From Dyella acidisoli (GTDB taxonomy: Bacteria > Pseudomonadota > Gammaproteobacteria > Xanthomonadales > Rhodanobacteraceae), in NCBI RefSeq assembly GCF_030160295.1, contig NZ_BSOB01000017.1:1-64000 (forward strand): DNA of 64,000 nucleotides, read 5' to 3'. This document shows, in pieces, positions 1-7,510 of the stretch. Below the pieces are notes generated by a model that had not been told where the DNA came from, made no database searches, and was given only the letters and a program-made list of their open reading frames with translations. The translations under genes and the position numbers were made by a program. Each line of letters opens with the position of its first letter. Position 1 is the first letter of the stretch.

Positions 1-94
1 GGCACACCTTGCCACCTTGGTGAGGCCTCATACATAGATGCAGCCGGCATTCGGGGATGAAAAAAGCGGTTGACGAAGGGGGCGAGTCCATACA

Positions 95-143
95 TAGGCT
101 GGGGTGTCATCCCGGCAATGGATGCTGAAAACAGCCCAGCCTA
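95..143. repeat. Imperfect inverted repeat downstream of the S41 protease gene
   Basis: The arms TAGGCTGGG (95-103) and CCCAGCCTA (135-143) are exact reverse complements and can form a stem-loop just past the stop of the minus-strand protease gene. The same motif, better preserved, occurs at 24166-24228, so this is a dispersed element that may also serve as a terminator. Nothing else was seen in bases 1-151. Confidence 0.5.
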
Positions 144-151
144 CGAGCGCG

Positions 152-3100
152 TCATTTCCCGTCTTTCAGCAGCTGCACGGCACGTTCAAGCTGAAGATCC
201 TGGCCCTTGGCGAGCGACGCAGGGTTATTGGCGACGCGAATATCGGGCTCGATCTGCACCCGCTCCATGACGATGCTGTTGGTGTCTTCCACCGCGCCGT
301 GTGGCACGCCGATGGTGATCCGCGGATTCTGTTCTGTTTCTCTGAATGCCGAGGTTCCGGTGCCCGGAACAGGCATGCCGACGAGTTTGCCGAGTTGCAG
401 GTGCTGGTAGACCCAAGGGAAGAGGTGGCCGTCGGAATAATTGTCTTCGTTGACGAGCAGGGTGGTCTTGCCTGCCCATTTGCCGACCGGTGCCACCGGG
501 TCCCAGCCAATCGAGCGACCGCGCGGTACGTAGTGCAAGTAGCGCTTGCCGCTCAACAGCGTGATCAAGTCGTCGCGCATGTGGCCGCCATGGTTGTAGC
601 GGGTGTCAATCAGTAGCGCTGGTTTGTCGCCATCGCGGCCGAAGACATCGTCGAACATATCGCGGTACGCGCGGTTGTTCATGGCTTTGAGGTGCACGTA
701 GCCAACTTGACCACCGCTCAGCCGATCCACTTCTTCGCGCTGGTGCTTGACCCAGCGTGCGTAAAGCAGGTCTTGTTCCTCGGCGAGCGTGATCGGCTTG
801 ACGGTGATCTGTCGCCGTTGCTGAGTCATTGGATCGATCAGGTCAACAACGATTCGCTTGCCGGCCTTGTGATTCAGCACCAAGCTCGGGTCGCAGCCTG
901 CCGGGATCGCTTGCGCATCGATGCGTTCGATAATCGTGCCTGGAGCGATCGCTGCTCCCGACAGCGGACCTTTCTCGATGACTTCCTGAATCTTCAGGCC
1001 CGGCCCGTGATAGTCGGGATCGTAGAACGCACCGAGCGCCGCAGTCTCGTCAGATGACTCTCGTTTGTATCGACATCCCAAATGGCTGGCATTGAGTTCA
1101 CCCACCATCTCGCTGCACATCTCGGCGAAGTCTTCGTCGTTGTCGATGAATGGCAGGAAGCGACTGTAGACGGTGCGATAGTAGTCCCAGTCGACCCCAT
1201 TCATCTCGGCGTCGAAGAACTTGGCTTTCTCCAGTCGCCAAACATGATCGAAAAGCCAGGCGCGTTCGGCCATGCCATCGATCTGCTTTTCAGCATCAAA
1301 GGCGACGGGCGTGACGGTGTCGGAGGCGATGTTCACGCGCGTAGTCTTGCCGGTCGCTAGTAGATAAGCCGTCTTGCCATCACTGGTTAGAGACACGCTC
1401 ACCGGTGCATCGTCTCCGGGCTTGGCGCTGACCGAGGCTAGTCTGTGCAGATTTTTATCGCGTGGTGTCAATGACCAGAGTTCAACGCTGGTCGCTCCGC
1501 GTGCGGCATAGATCAGCTGCTCGCCATCGGGCGTGAGCTGTGCGTCGACCACGTTGGAGGAGCCAAGCGTGAGCCGCACCGTCCGATCGTCCCGATCTTC
1601 AAGTTCCAGACTTTCAGCCGGGTGATTTGTTGGCGCAGGTGTGGTCTTGGCCTCGGCGCTCGACAGGTTGAACCGGTCAAAGGCATTCTGGGACAGAAAC
1701 ATCTCCAACACGTCGCCATCGAAATCAGCGTCGTAGCCTGCACCATGCAGGCCGAATTTGTCGCTGATCCAGATCAGCGCACGGCCATCCGGCGACCAGC
1801 GTGGCTTGATCTCCTCGAACCCGCTTGCGGCGAGGTTGAGCAGCGTTCCGCGACCGGAAGCATCGATCAAACCAGCCTTGCGTGACCAGCGATTGAGGTC
1901 AAGGAAGTTGACCAGAAAGCGCTTTCCGTCCGGCGACCAGTCGAACCATTGGTCGCCATCTTCCACCGAGTAGTTGACGTCGCCCGGCAAGATCAATCGT
2001 GTCGTCTTTGTCGCCAGATTCAACACCTTCAACGTGGCGCGGTTTTCGAGGAACGCCACTTCCTTGCCGTCGGGCGAATAACGCGGTTGCTGATTGTCCT
2101 TATCGTTTTCGAGCAACGGATGGATATCGATCGCCGAGGCGCCGACAAAGCCGGTGTCTTCTGGTTTACCAAGGGACGCCTCGTAAAGCGACCACGGCCG
2201 GCCGTACTCCGCAGCAAAAGCAAGGTGTCGCCCATCAGGACTGAAAGCGATCCCGCGTTCCTGTGCTGGCGTGTTGGTGATGCGTCGCGTGGCACCGGTT
2301 TCGGTGGAGACTACATAGACGTCACCACGGACGATGAAGGCCATCTCCCGCCCGGTCGGGCTCAACGCCATTTCAGTGGCATCGGATTTCAGGTGGAGCG
2401 TCGTGTTGGTCTGGCGCGTATCGCCGGAAGGCACCGCCACCGATAGTTTGACCGGCAGCGTTGATCCCGCAGGCAAAGTGTAGATCTCGCCATCGAAACC
2501 AAAGCACAACGTTCCATCGTCGGCAACGGTAAGGAAGCGAACCGGATTCTTGGTGAAGTGAGTGATTTGTTTGGCAGCCGCTCCCTTTGCGAGCGCTTGC
2601 CGCCAGACGTTGAACGATCCGCTCTGTTCGCTGAGAAAGAAGATCGACGTTTGATCCGGCGCCCATTGCGGATTGCGATTTTCTCCTTGGTAACCAGGAA
2701 GCTGCGTGAAGCTGTTTTTGCGCACGTCGTAGACAAACAGCTTGTGGGCATTGGCGAAGGTTTCGTGCTTGCGCCAGATGTCCTCAACCCCCTTCACATC
2801 TTCATAGAGCAGATGTTGCCCTGAGCGGTCGTAATGCGCGCCGAGTGCAGGCGTGCTCAGTACAAGCGTCGGTGACAGTCCTTCCGCCACAGGCACCTGA
2901 TACAACTCGGGCAGAAAGTTGGCCGGGTATTTGGCGCTCGTGCGGGTGTCAGTGCGATGGGAACTGAACAACACCGATTGGCCATCGGGTGTGAACGCGG
3001 TCGGGATGTCATCAGCGGAATAAGCGGTCAGGCGCTTTTGCGCTCCGCCGTCCGCATCGATCACGTAGACGTCATAGTTGCCATGCAGGTCGGAGGCGAA

Positions 3101-3382
3101 AGCAATGCTCTTGCCGTTCGGCGACCACACAGGCGCCGTTTCATGTGATGTCCCCGATGTCAGCGCTTTCGCTATACCGCCGCTGCTCGGCACGGTAAAC
3201 AAGTGTCCGTGGAAGATGAAGGCGATGGTCTTGCCATCCGGCGAGATGGCGGGGTAACGCAACCATAGCGGTGCATCGATGGTCTTGGGTGCATCCTCAG
3301 TGTTGGCTGGCGGCGATATTGTTGAAAACAGGAGTGCCAAGACGATCGCAGAGATTCGCCCTATCCACCAACTTCCATTCAT
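152..3382 (-). CDS. Tricorn-like S41 family peptidase, exported
   Basis: 1076 residues. The N-terminus has a hydrophobic signal segment (about residues 8-26) ending before NTEDA. It is followed by a long run of WD40/PD40-like beta-propeller repeats, recognisable by recurrent SPDGK and SPDGR motifs to about residue 600, then a PDZ-like segment (about 805-880) and an S41 catalytic domain. The archaeal tricorn protease uses a Ser-His pair in one core domain and a Ser-Asp pair in another. Here NASHLG gives S766-H767 and NYSDGHLF gives S983-D984, so the catalytic set looks complete. The likely job is processive peptide degradation in the periplasm. It appears to be a single-gene unit. Family identification is firm; substrate is unknown. 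Confidence 0.9.
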   Translation of the reverse strand: MNGSWWIGRISAIVLALLFSTISPPANTEDAPKTIDAPLWLRYPAISPDGKTIAFIFHGHLFTVPSSGGIAKALTSGTSHETAPVWSPNGKSIAFASDLHGNYDVYVIDADGGAQKRLTAYSADDIPTAFTPDGQSVLFSSHRTDTRTSAKYPANFLPELYQVPVAEGLSPTLVLSTPALGAHYDRSGQHLLYEDVKGVEDIWRKHETFANAHKLFVYDVRKNSFTQLPGYQGENRNPQWAPDQTSIFFLSEQSGSFNVWRQALAKGAAAKQITHFTKNPVRFLTVADDGTLCFGFDGEIYTLPAGSTLPVKLSVAVPSGDTRQTNTTLHLKSDATEMALSPTGREMAFIVRGDVYVVSTETGATRRITNTPAQERGIAFSPDGRHLAFAAEYGRPWSLYEASLGKPEDTGFVGASAIDIHPLLENDKDNQQPRYSPDGKEVAFLENRATLKVLNLATKTTRLILPGDVNYSVEDGDQWFDWSPDGKRFLVNFLDLNRWSRKAGLIDASGRGTLLNLAASGFEEIKPRWSPDGRALIWISDKFGLHGAGYDADFDGDVLEMFLSQNAFDRFNLSSAEAKTTPAPTNHPAESLELEDRDDRTVRLTLGSSNVVDAQLTPDGEQLIYAARGATSVELWSLTPRDKNLHRLASVSAKPGDDAPVSVSLTSDGKTAYLLATGKTTRVNIASDTVTPVAFDAEKQIDGMAERAWLFDHVWRLEKAKFFDAEMNGVDWDYYRTVYSRFLPFIDNDEDFAEMCSEMVGELNASHLGCRYKRESSDETAALGAFYDPDYHGPGLKIQEVIEKGPLSGAAIAPGTIIERIDAQAIPAGCDPSLVLNHKAGKRIVVDLIDPMTQQRRQITVKPITLAEEQDLLYARWVKHQREEVDRLSGGQVGYVHLKAMNNRAYRDMFDDVFGRDGDKPALLIDTRYNHGGHMRDDLITLLSGKRYLHYVPRGRSIGWDPVAPVGKWAGKTTLLVNEDNYSDGHLFPWVYQHLQLGKLVGMPVPGTGTSAFRETEQNPRITIGVPHGAVEDTNSIVMERVQIEPDIRVANNPASLAKGQDLQLERAVQLLKDGK

Positions 3383-3708
3383 GCAACTGTCCTACGTTTT
3401 CGATGGGCGAAACCCGGTGGGGCATAGTAATGAGCTGTTGTGCCGGTTCACAGCAGCGTCGCGGTATTTCTGCGATCGTCTTTTTAAATGATGGTGCGTC
3501 CATCAGGGTTGTTTGATGGACAGCTCGGCTAAGTGCAGCCATTTCAAATTGCAATGTCTGAAATAAGCAGTCGCGGCCTTTACACGCACAACGTAGGGAC
3601 TAGTCTCTACGGATGCTTTGATTAATACCGCGGTGTCGTCATCCCCGCGTACGCGGGGATGACGAGCAAAAAAGCTTTTACATTTGCTAGATGGAGCCAT
3701 GACAGCGT
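3383..3708. other. Divergent intergenic region between protease and methyltransferase genes
   Basis: This 326-base stretch separates two divergent genes and must hold both promoters. I could not pick out convincing -35/-10 boxes. Its one clear structure is the perfect palindrome at 3636-3665, annotated separately. Short open frames here have no ribosome binding site or family signal. Confidence 0.6.
3636..3665. repeat. Perfect 30-base palindrome of the GTCAT-CCCGC repeat family
   Basis: The left arm TCGTCATCCCCGCGT is followed at once by its exact reverse complement. It shares the core GTCATyCCCGCG with elements at 13051, 16884, 21298 and 36613, which marks it as a member of a dispersed REP-like family and not a local terminator only. 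Confidence 0.85.
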
Positions 3709-4518
3709 ATGAACAAATCTTCAGCGCTTGCTTTTCTCTTTCTCGGCACCGCAACCCTGTTGCATGCCCAGACCGCATCCCAACCTGCCTATGTGACGGA
3801 CGCTGTTTCCGACAGCGCGCGCCCTGCTGCGGACAAACAGCTCGACAACGATCGCAAGCCGGCAGCATTGATCGCGTTCGCCGGCATCAAGCCGGGTGAC
3901 AACGTTGCTGACGTGATGCCGGGCGGTGGCTATTTCACCCGCATCTTCAGCAAGGTGGTCGGGGCCAAAGGTCACGTGTATGCCATCGTTCCAGAGGTCT
4001 ATGCCGCCAAGGCGCCACCGGAGCGACTCAAGTCCATTCATGCGCTGGTTGCCGATCCTGCCTATAGCGGCAACACCCGTCTCGATATCCGACCCTATGA
4101 TCGGCTCGATGTCGGCGCACCTTTGGACGTCGTATGGACGTCGCAGAATTACCACGATGTCTACGGCGCCGTCAGTGTCTTCAGCGTCGATGGAAGCACG
4201 GGCCCGGAACAGGCGGGCAAACTTGATGCTGCTGTATTCAAGGCGCTGAAACCGGGCGGTGTCTTTATCGTGATCGATCACGTGGCCAAACCCGGTTCTG
4301 GCGAACAGGATGCGCATACATTGCACCGCATCGATCCGGCCGTGGTCATTGCGCAAGCGAAGGCGGCGGGTTTCGTGCTGGAAGCACAGAGTGAATTGCT
4401 CAGCAATCCACAGGACGGACATGACAAGTCGGTGTTCGCGCCGGAAATAAAAGGGCACACCGATAAGTTTGTGCTGAAGTTCCGCAAGCCGATGCATTCA
4501 TCAAAGACTGATCCGTGA
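3709..4518 (+). CDS. Class I SAM-dependent methyltransferase-fold protein with a signal peptide
   Basis: 269 residues. The first about 21 residues (MNKSSALAFLFLGTATLLHA, then Q) form a typical Sec signal peptide. The rest is a Rossmann methyltransferase domain: the SAM-binding loop reads VADVMPGGGYFTRIF (about residues 66-80), with an acidic strand end at AIVPE, and FKALKPGGVFIVIDH (about 177-191) matches the usual post-motif strand. The family is common in Proteobacteria as 'class I SAM-dependent methyltransferase' and is often annotated without a substrate. An export signal on such a domain is odd because SAM is cytoplasmic. The methyltransferase fold is clear; activity and location are inferred. 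Confidence 0.85.
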   Translation: MNKSSALAFLFLGTATLLHAQTASQPAYVTDAVSDSARPAADKQLDNDRKPAALIAFAGIKPGDNVADVMPGGGYFTRIFSKVVGAKGHVYAIVPEVYAAKAPPERLKSIHALVADPAYSGNTRLDIRPYDRLDVGAPLDVVWTSQNYHDVYGAVSVFSVDGSTGPEQAGKLDAAVFKALKPGGVFIVIDHVAKPGSGEQDAHTLHRIDPAVVIAQAKAAGFVLEAQSELLSNPQDGHDKSVFAPEIKGHTDKFVLKFRKPMHSSKTDP

Positions 4519-4597
4519 TCGAGCCGGAAGGTGTGCCCAATCGCCTATTGAATGGGCGAATCCACACTCGGGCGGATTTGTCGCTCATCCGGCTGTC

Positions 4598-4621
4598 GTG
4601 GCGCTTCATGGTGAGCGCCAC
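4598..4621. terminator. Hairpin between convergent genes
   Basis: GTGGCGCT and AGCGCCAC form a perfect 8-base-pair stem around an 8-base loop, between the stop of the methyltransferase gene and the stop of the minus-strand acetyltransferase gene. It lacks a U-run on either side, so termination is plausible but unproven. Confidence 0.45.
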
Positions 4622-4710
4622 GCAATCGGCGATCAGGAAACTGACATCGGCATAAGTTGGAAGAAGATCATCACGACGCTGCGATGTACGCAGGCGTTGA
4701 TCAGAGGCCC

Positions 4711-5166
4711 CTAAAGTTTCAGATGCAGAAACTGATTGAAGTCGCTCTTTTGATAGTCCGAAAAGGCTTCACCATTGATGAAGCCGTGTCGCCGATAGAG
4801 AGCAAGTGCAGGTTCGAAGGCCGGACCGCTGCCTGTTTCCAGACTTAGGCGGTGAAAGCCGCGTGCTTGGGCTTCTTCGATGATGTGTTCCAGCAGCGCT
4901 GCCGCCACGCCACGTCGAAGGTAATTCGGATGCGTGCGCATCGACTTTATTTCCCCCGAGTTTGCATCGAGTTGTTTCAGCGCCCCGATGCCGCAGATGT
5001 CGTCACCGTTCCACACACTCCACACCGTCACGTCGGCGGATTTCAAGCCAGACAGATCGAGTGCGAAGACATGCCCCGGTGGTGAATTCGAGTGCATTCC
5101 CGCTAAGTGCAGATGCAAAAGCGAGTGTGTCGCGGTGCTGGAAAGATCGTCTACACGAATATCCAT
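4711..5166 (-). CDS. GNAT family N-acetyltransferase (YsnE-like)
   Basis: 151 residues from the ATG at 5166, chosen because TAGGAGGGAA lies just upstream; that Shine-Dalgarno overlaps the stop codon of the preceding regulator gene, which implies translational coupling. The acetyl-CoA loop region reads MRTHPNYLRRGVAAALLEHI (about residues 81-100), the GNAT motif A. The C-terminal LYRRHGF is motif B. The pattern SLETGSGPAFEPALALY resembles Bacillus YsnE/PaiA-type enzymes. It is the last gene of a three-gene minus-strand operon with an XRE-cupin regulator and another acetyltransferase. Substrate unknown. Confidence 0.85.
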   Translation of the reverse strand: MDIRVDDLSSTATHSLLHLHLAGMHSNSPPGHVFALDLSGLKSADVTVWSVWNGDDICGIGALKQLDANSGEIKSMRTHPNYLRRGVAAALLEHIIEEAQARGFHRLSLETGSGPAFEPALALYRRHGFINGEAFSDYQKSDFNQFLHLKL

Positions 5167-5177
5167 GCATTTCCCTC

Positions 5178-5741
5178 CTACTGCCGATACAGCGCCACTA
5201 CATAGCGGCACGGTTTGTTGGTTTCGTTGGCGAAAGTGACGTCGGACGGCGCACCAAAAGCCAGGCAGTCTCCTGGATGGAGGCGATGCCGTTCTCCGCC
5301 TTCGGTGATGGTGAGCGAGCCTGACCGGACCCAGACCGCCTGGCGGATAAGCGCGAAGCTATGCGCGGGAAAGTTCACGCTGCCGGCTGGTGGTAGTTCG
5401 ATTTCAGCCAGTTCGAGCGGATGATCGGGGATGGCAAGCACCTGTCGCCGAACATAGCCGGTTTCCGGATCGGTCCATTGCGGTTGATCTGCAGCACGCG
5501 AGACGCGCCCCGCATGGCCCTCGGCGCGAACAAGCAGACCGGCAAGCGTGAGACCAAAAGCAGAAGCAAGACGCACAAGCAATGCAGCAGTCGCGCTGAC
5601 CTCGGCGCGCTCGATCTTGCTGATCATGGTTTTAGAGACGCCCGAACGTTCTGCAACGTCCGCCAATGACCAGCCGCGTGCCTCGCGCTCTAGCCGAAGC
5701 CGCCGCGCCAGGCTTGCATCGATATCCAATGTCTCAGCCAT
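5178..5741 (-). CDS. XRE-cupin transcriptional regulator
   Basis: 187 residues. The ATG at 5741 is preceded by AAGGAG with 6-base spacing and lies inside the 3' end of the upstream acetyltransferase gene (8-base overlap). Residues about 9-63 form a helix-turn-helix of the HTH_3 type (GWSLADVAERSGVSKTMISK), and the C-terminal half is a cupin barrel with LHPGDCLAFGAPSD. Such HTH-cupin proteins (PuuR/SutR type) usually repress adjacent metabolic genes and sense a small ligand through the cupin. It sits between two acetyltransferase genes and probably regulates this operon; see the repeat at 6270-6303. Confidence 0.88.
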   Translation of the reverse strand: MAETLDIDASLARRLRLEREARGWSLADVAERSGVSKTMISKIERAEVSATAALLVRLASAFGLTLAGLLVRAEGHAGRVSRAADQPQWTDPETGYVRRQVLAIPDHPLELAEIELPPAGSVNFPAHSFALIRQAVWVRSGSLTITEGGERHRLHPGDCLAFGAPSDVTFANETNKPCRYVVALYRQ

Positions 5742-6261
5742 GGTGTTCTCCTTCCGGCGCACTGCGGGCGTCGAGGACTATTTGCAGAAAAACCAGATCC
5801 AGCCACCGGCCGAACTTGGTGCCCACCTGCTTCAAATAGCCGGCTTGTTCGAAACCGAGTTTGTGGTGAAGGCGGATCGACGCTTCATTTTTTGCTTCGA
5901 TGCCTGCCACCAGCACGTGCTTATCGCTGCTGCGTGCACGTTCGACCAACGCGAGCAGCAACGCCTCGCCAATGCCTTGGCCGCGCTGATCGGCGCGCAC
6001 ATAGATCGAATGTTCCGCGGTATGCCGATAACCATCCCATGCGCGCCAATCGCCGAACGAGGCATATCCGAGCACGTCGCCTGCGTCGTTCACGGCCACC
6101 AGCACCGGATAGCCGGCTTTGTTCCGATCGGCGAGCCATGACGCTCGGTTGGTGGTGTCAACGGTCTGCTCGTTCCAGATGGCCGTGGTGTGCAAGACGG
6201 CGTCGTTGTAGATCGCTGTGATGCCTTCGACATCACATGAGTTTGCGTCTCGGATGAGCAT
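5734..6261 (-). CDS. GNAT N-acetyltransferase, MnaT/phosphinothricin-acetyltransferase type
   Basis: 175 residues from the ATG at 6261, which matches the short N-terminus (MLIRDA) of the family; a GTG at 6276 would add five residues. Family hallmarks are AIYNDAVLHTTAIWNE (about residues 15-30), the acetyl-CoA loop VRADQRGQGIGEALLLAL (about 88-105) and IEAKNEASIRLHHKLGF (about 121-137). E. coli MnaT and the Streptomyces Pat/Bar enzymes, which acetylate methionine sulfoximine/sulfone or phosphinothricin, share these motifs. It is the first gene of a coupled operon with an XRE-cupin regulator and a second GNAT. Family is secure; exact substrate is not. Confidence 0.88.
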   Translation of the reverse strand: MLIRDANSCDVEGITAIYNDAVLHTTAIWNEQTVDTTNRASWLADRNKAGYPVLVAVNDAGDVLGYASFGDWRAWDGYRHTAEHSIYVRADQRGQGIGEALLLALVERARSSDKHVLVAGIEAKNEASIRLHHKLGFEQAGYLKQVGTKFGRWLDLVFLQIVLDARSAPEGEHHG

Positions 6262-6269
6262 GGCCTGAT

Positions 6270-6303
6270 CGTTCACTATAGGATATTAACGTTCACTATA
6301 GTG
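6270..6303. promoter_or_regulatory. Tandem CGTTCACTATAG repeats upstream of the GNAT operon, possible operator
   Basis: CGTTCACTATAG occurs at 6270-6281 and again at 6291-6302, exactly 21 bases apart, about two helical turns. The distal copy extends into the perfect palindrome CACTATAGTG (6294-6303). On the minus strand the distal copy gives TATAGT, a -10-like hexamer about 40 bases ahead of the ATG at 6261; no -35 is evident. The operon's own XRE-cupin protein is the natural candidate ligand. Confidence 0.45.
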
Positions 6304-6365
6304 GATGGTTGCACGACTGATCCGACCCTGCAAGCGGATTACCCTTATGATCACTCCAGGGTGAA

Positions 6366-6408
6366 TATCGCAAATTGCTATTGAAAATATCGCAAATTGC
6401 GATAAATT
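6366..6408 (+). promoter_or_regulatory. higBA promoter with two operator copies
   Basis: TATCGCAAATTGCGATA (6388-6404) is a perfect 8+1+8 palindrome. An imperfect copy, TATCGCAAATTGCTATT, lies at 6366-6382, 22 bases upstream. A plausible sigma-70 promoter, TTGAAA (6381-6386) and TAAATT (6403-6408) with 16-base spacing, overlaps the palindrome, so binding by HigA would block transcription. This is the usual negative autoregulation of toxin-antitoxin loci. Confidence 0.7.
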
Positions 6409-6435
6409 GGGTGCGCGAGCACAAGGATGTACAAG

Positions 6436-6720
6436 ATGCGAGTCATCACTAACAGGCGGCTGGTCGAGTTTGCCCAAGAACATCCTGATGCAGATGAGCC
6501 TCTTCAGATCTGGCGGAAATTGATTGAGAGCGGCGATTTCCAAGGCTTCAATGATCTGAGAAAGACGTTCAACTCCGTTGATATCTATGAGGACAAGTAC
6601 ATCTTCGATATTCGCGGCAACCGTTACCGCATTGTGGTCGGAATCAGTTTTGTCCAGCAAATCTGCTACATCAAACACGTCTTGACTCATGCCGAATACG
6701 ACAAAGGCAAATGGAAATGA
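6436..6720 (+). CDS. higB: HigB-family mRNA interferase toxin
   Basis: 94 residues from the ATG at 6436, which has AAGG at good distance (6423-6426); an ATG at 6427 directly abuts that AAGG. The sequence fits the HigB_toxin family of RelE-fold nucleases, with the pattern MRVITNRRLVEF at the start, NSVDIYEDKYIFDIRGNRYRI in two pieces (about residues 44-64) and YIKHVLTHAEYDKGKW at the end. In the family these ribosome-associated RNases cut translated mRNA. The toxin comes first and the antitoxin second, as is typical for higBA; the reading frames overlap by ATGA at 6717. Confidence 0.92.
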   Translation: MRVITNRRLVEFAQEHPDADEPLQIWRKLIESGDFQGFNDLRKTFNSVDIYEDKYIFDIRGNRYRIVVGISFVQQICYIKHVLTHAEYDKGKWK

Positions 6721-7130
6721 ACGCACAACTCGCCATCACCTCCATTGCAAAGGCCTGGGACAAATTCCGGGGGGCCGCTCACATTGGCCATATCGCCAAC
6801 GATCGGGACTATGAAGACGCCACCCGTGTTGCCGATGAGCTGCTTGAGATGGGTGCGATGGATGAAGCGCATCCGAACCATTCGTTGTTCATGACCATCA
6901 GCGACCTCATTTACGCCTATGACCAGCGACGTTACCCCCTGCCCAAAGTGAACGGTGTGCAGGTTCTTCGCTTTCTGATGGAGCAGCACGGTCTCAAGCA
7001 GAACCAGTTGCCGGAAATCGGTCGCCAGAGTGTGGTTTCCGAGATTCTTGCTGGTAAGCGCAGTTTGACCGTGGATCACATTCGAGATCTGTCAGTTCGC
7101 TTCGGTATCAGCCCTGCGGCTTTCTTCTAG
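6717..7130 (+). CDS. higA: HigA-family antitoxin, HTH DNA-binding
   Basis: 137 residues. The ATG at 6717 overlaps the toxin's stop codon (ATGA), implying coupled translation. The N-terminal half is helical and acidic, as in the HigA proteins that pair with this HigB type. The C-terminal part is an HTH (about residues 83-135): HGLKQNQLPEIGRQSVVSEILAG in two helices and LTVDHIRDLSVRFGISPAAFF. It should neutralise HigB and repress the operon through the palindromes at 6366-6404. Confidence 0.92.
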   Translation: MNAQLAITSIAKAWDKFRGAAHIGHIANDRDYEDATRVADELLEMGAMDEAHPNHSLFMTISDLIYAYDQRRYPLPKVNGVQVLRFLMEQHGLKQNQLPEIGRQSVVSEILAGKRSLTVDHIRDLSVRFGISPAAFF

Positions 7131-7296
7131 CGCGCCGCCATCTTTGCATTGACGCCGAACTGAAAGAACGAGTTGTTGATTTCGGATTTCACGGGCGACT
7201 GAGGCCGCGCCATCCGGGGCCACAGACCGGTCCCTCACCGAGGACGTACCGGGAGAGTTGCCGCGGCTGCCGGCTGTACCGGTCTCGCTCAATTGC

Positions 7297-7313
7297 TGCA
7301 CCGCAACGGTGCA
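7297..7313. promoter_or_regulatory. Candidate NtrC (NRI) binding site
   Basis: TGCACCGCAACGGTGCA agrees with the NtrC consensus TGCACCA-N3-TGGTGCA at 12 of the 14 defined positions and is a dyad of two 7-base arms around CAA. It lies about 130 bases upstream of the expected start of the sigma-54 promoter at 7409-7424, a usual enhancer distance. Confidence 0.75.
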
Positions 7314-7408
7314 AAGCAGGGGCTATTAGCCCTTGGCTGGTGCGCGATGATCAGCTTCTATGCGCAATTTCTGCATAAAAATCCCGAGAAATTAGCAAGT
7401 TAAACCCC

Positions 7409-7424
7409 TGGCACAAATGATGCA
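7409..7424 (+). promoter_or_regulatory. Sigma-54 (RpoN) promoter for the nitrate operon
   Basis: TGGCACAAATGATGCA fits the consensus TGGCAC-N5-TTGCA with a single mismatch and has the obligatory GG (-24) and GC (-12) at the correct 10-base gap. Transcription would start near 7435, leaving a leader of about 75 bases before the ATG at 7511. Confidence 0.75.
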
Positions 7425-7510
7425 GCGCGTCATCCATCAAGGCCTGCTGATCGGCGTTTTCGCGCGACGGACGGGCCGCCATGCGGGGCAAGTCTTCAGC
7501 GGGGTAGGGC

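Larger units (their letters stand above)
7131..7510. other. Control region of the nitrate assimilation operon
   Basis: 380 bases without a gene between higA and the nitrate transporter. It contains the NtrC-type site at 7297-7313, a weaker TGGTGC half-site near 7335, a short hairpin GGGCT-ATT-AGCCC near 7318-7330, and a sigma-54 promoter at 7409-7424. No terminator with a U-run was seen after higA. Confidence 0.7.

Noticed and set aside
7280-7410. Reading the hairpins before narK as an antitermination leader
   Set aside because: They lie upstream of the sigma-54 promoter and so would not be in its transcript; the main dyad matches an NtrC site better.
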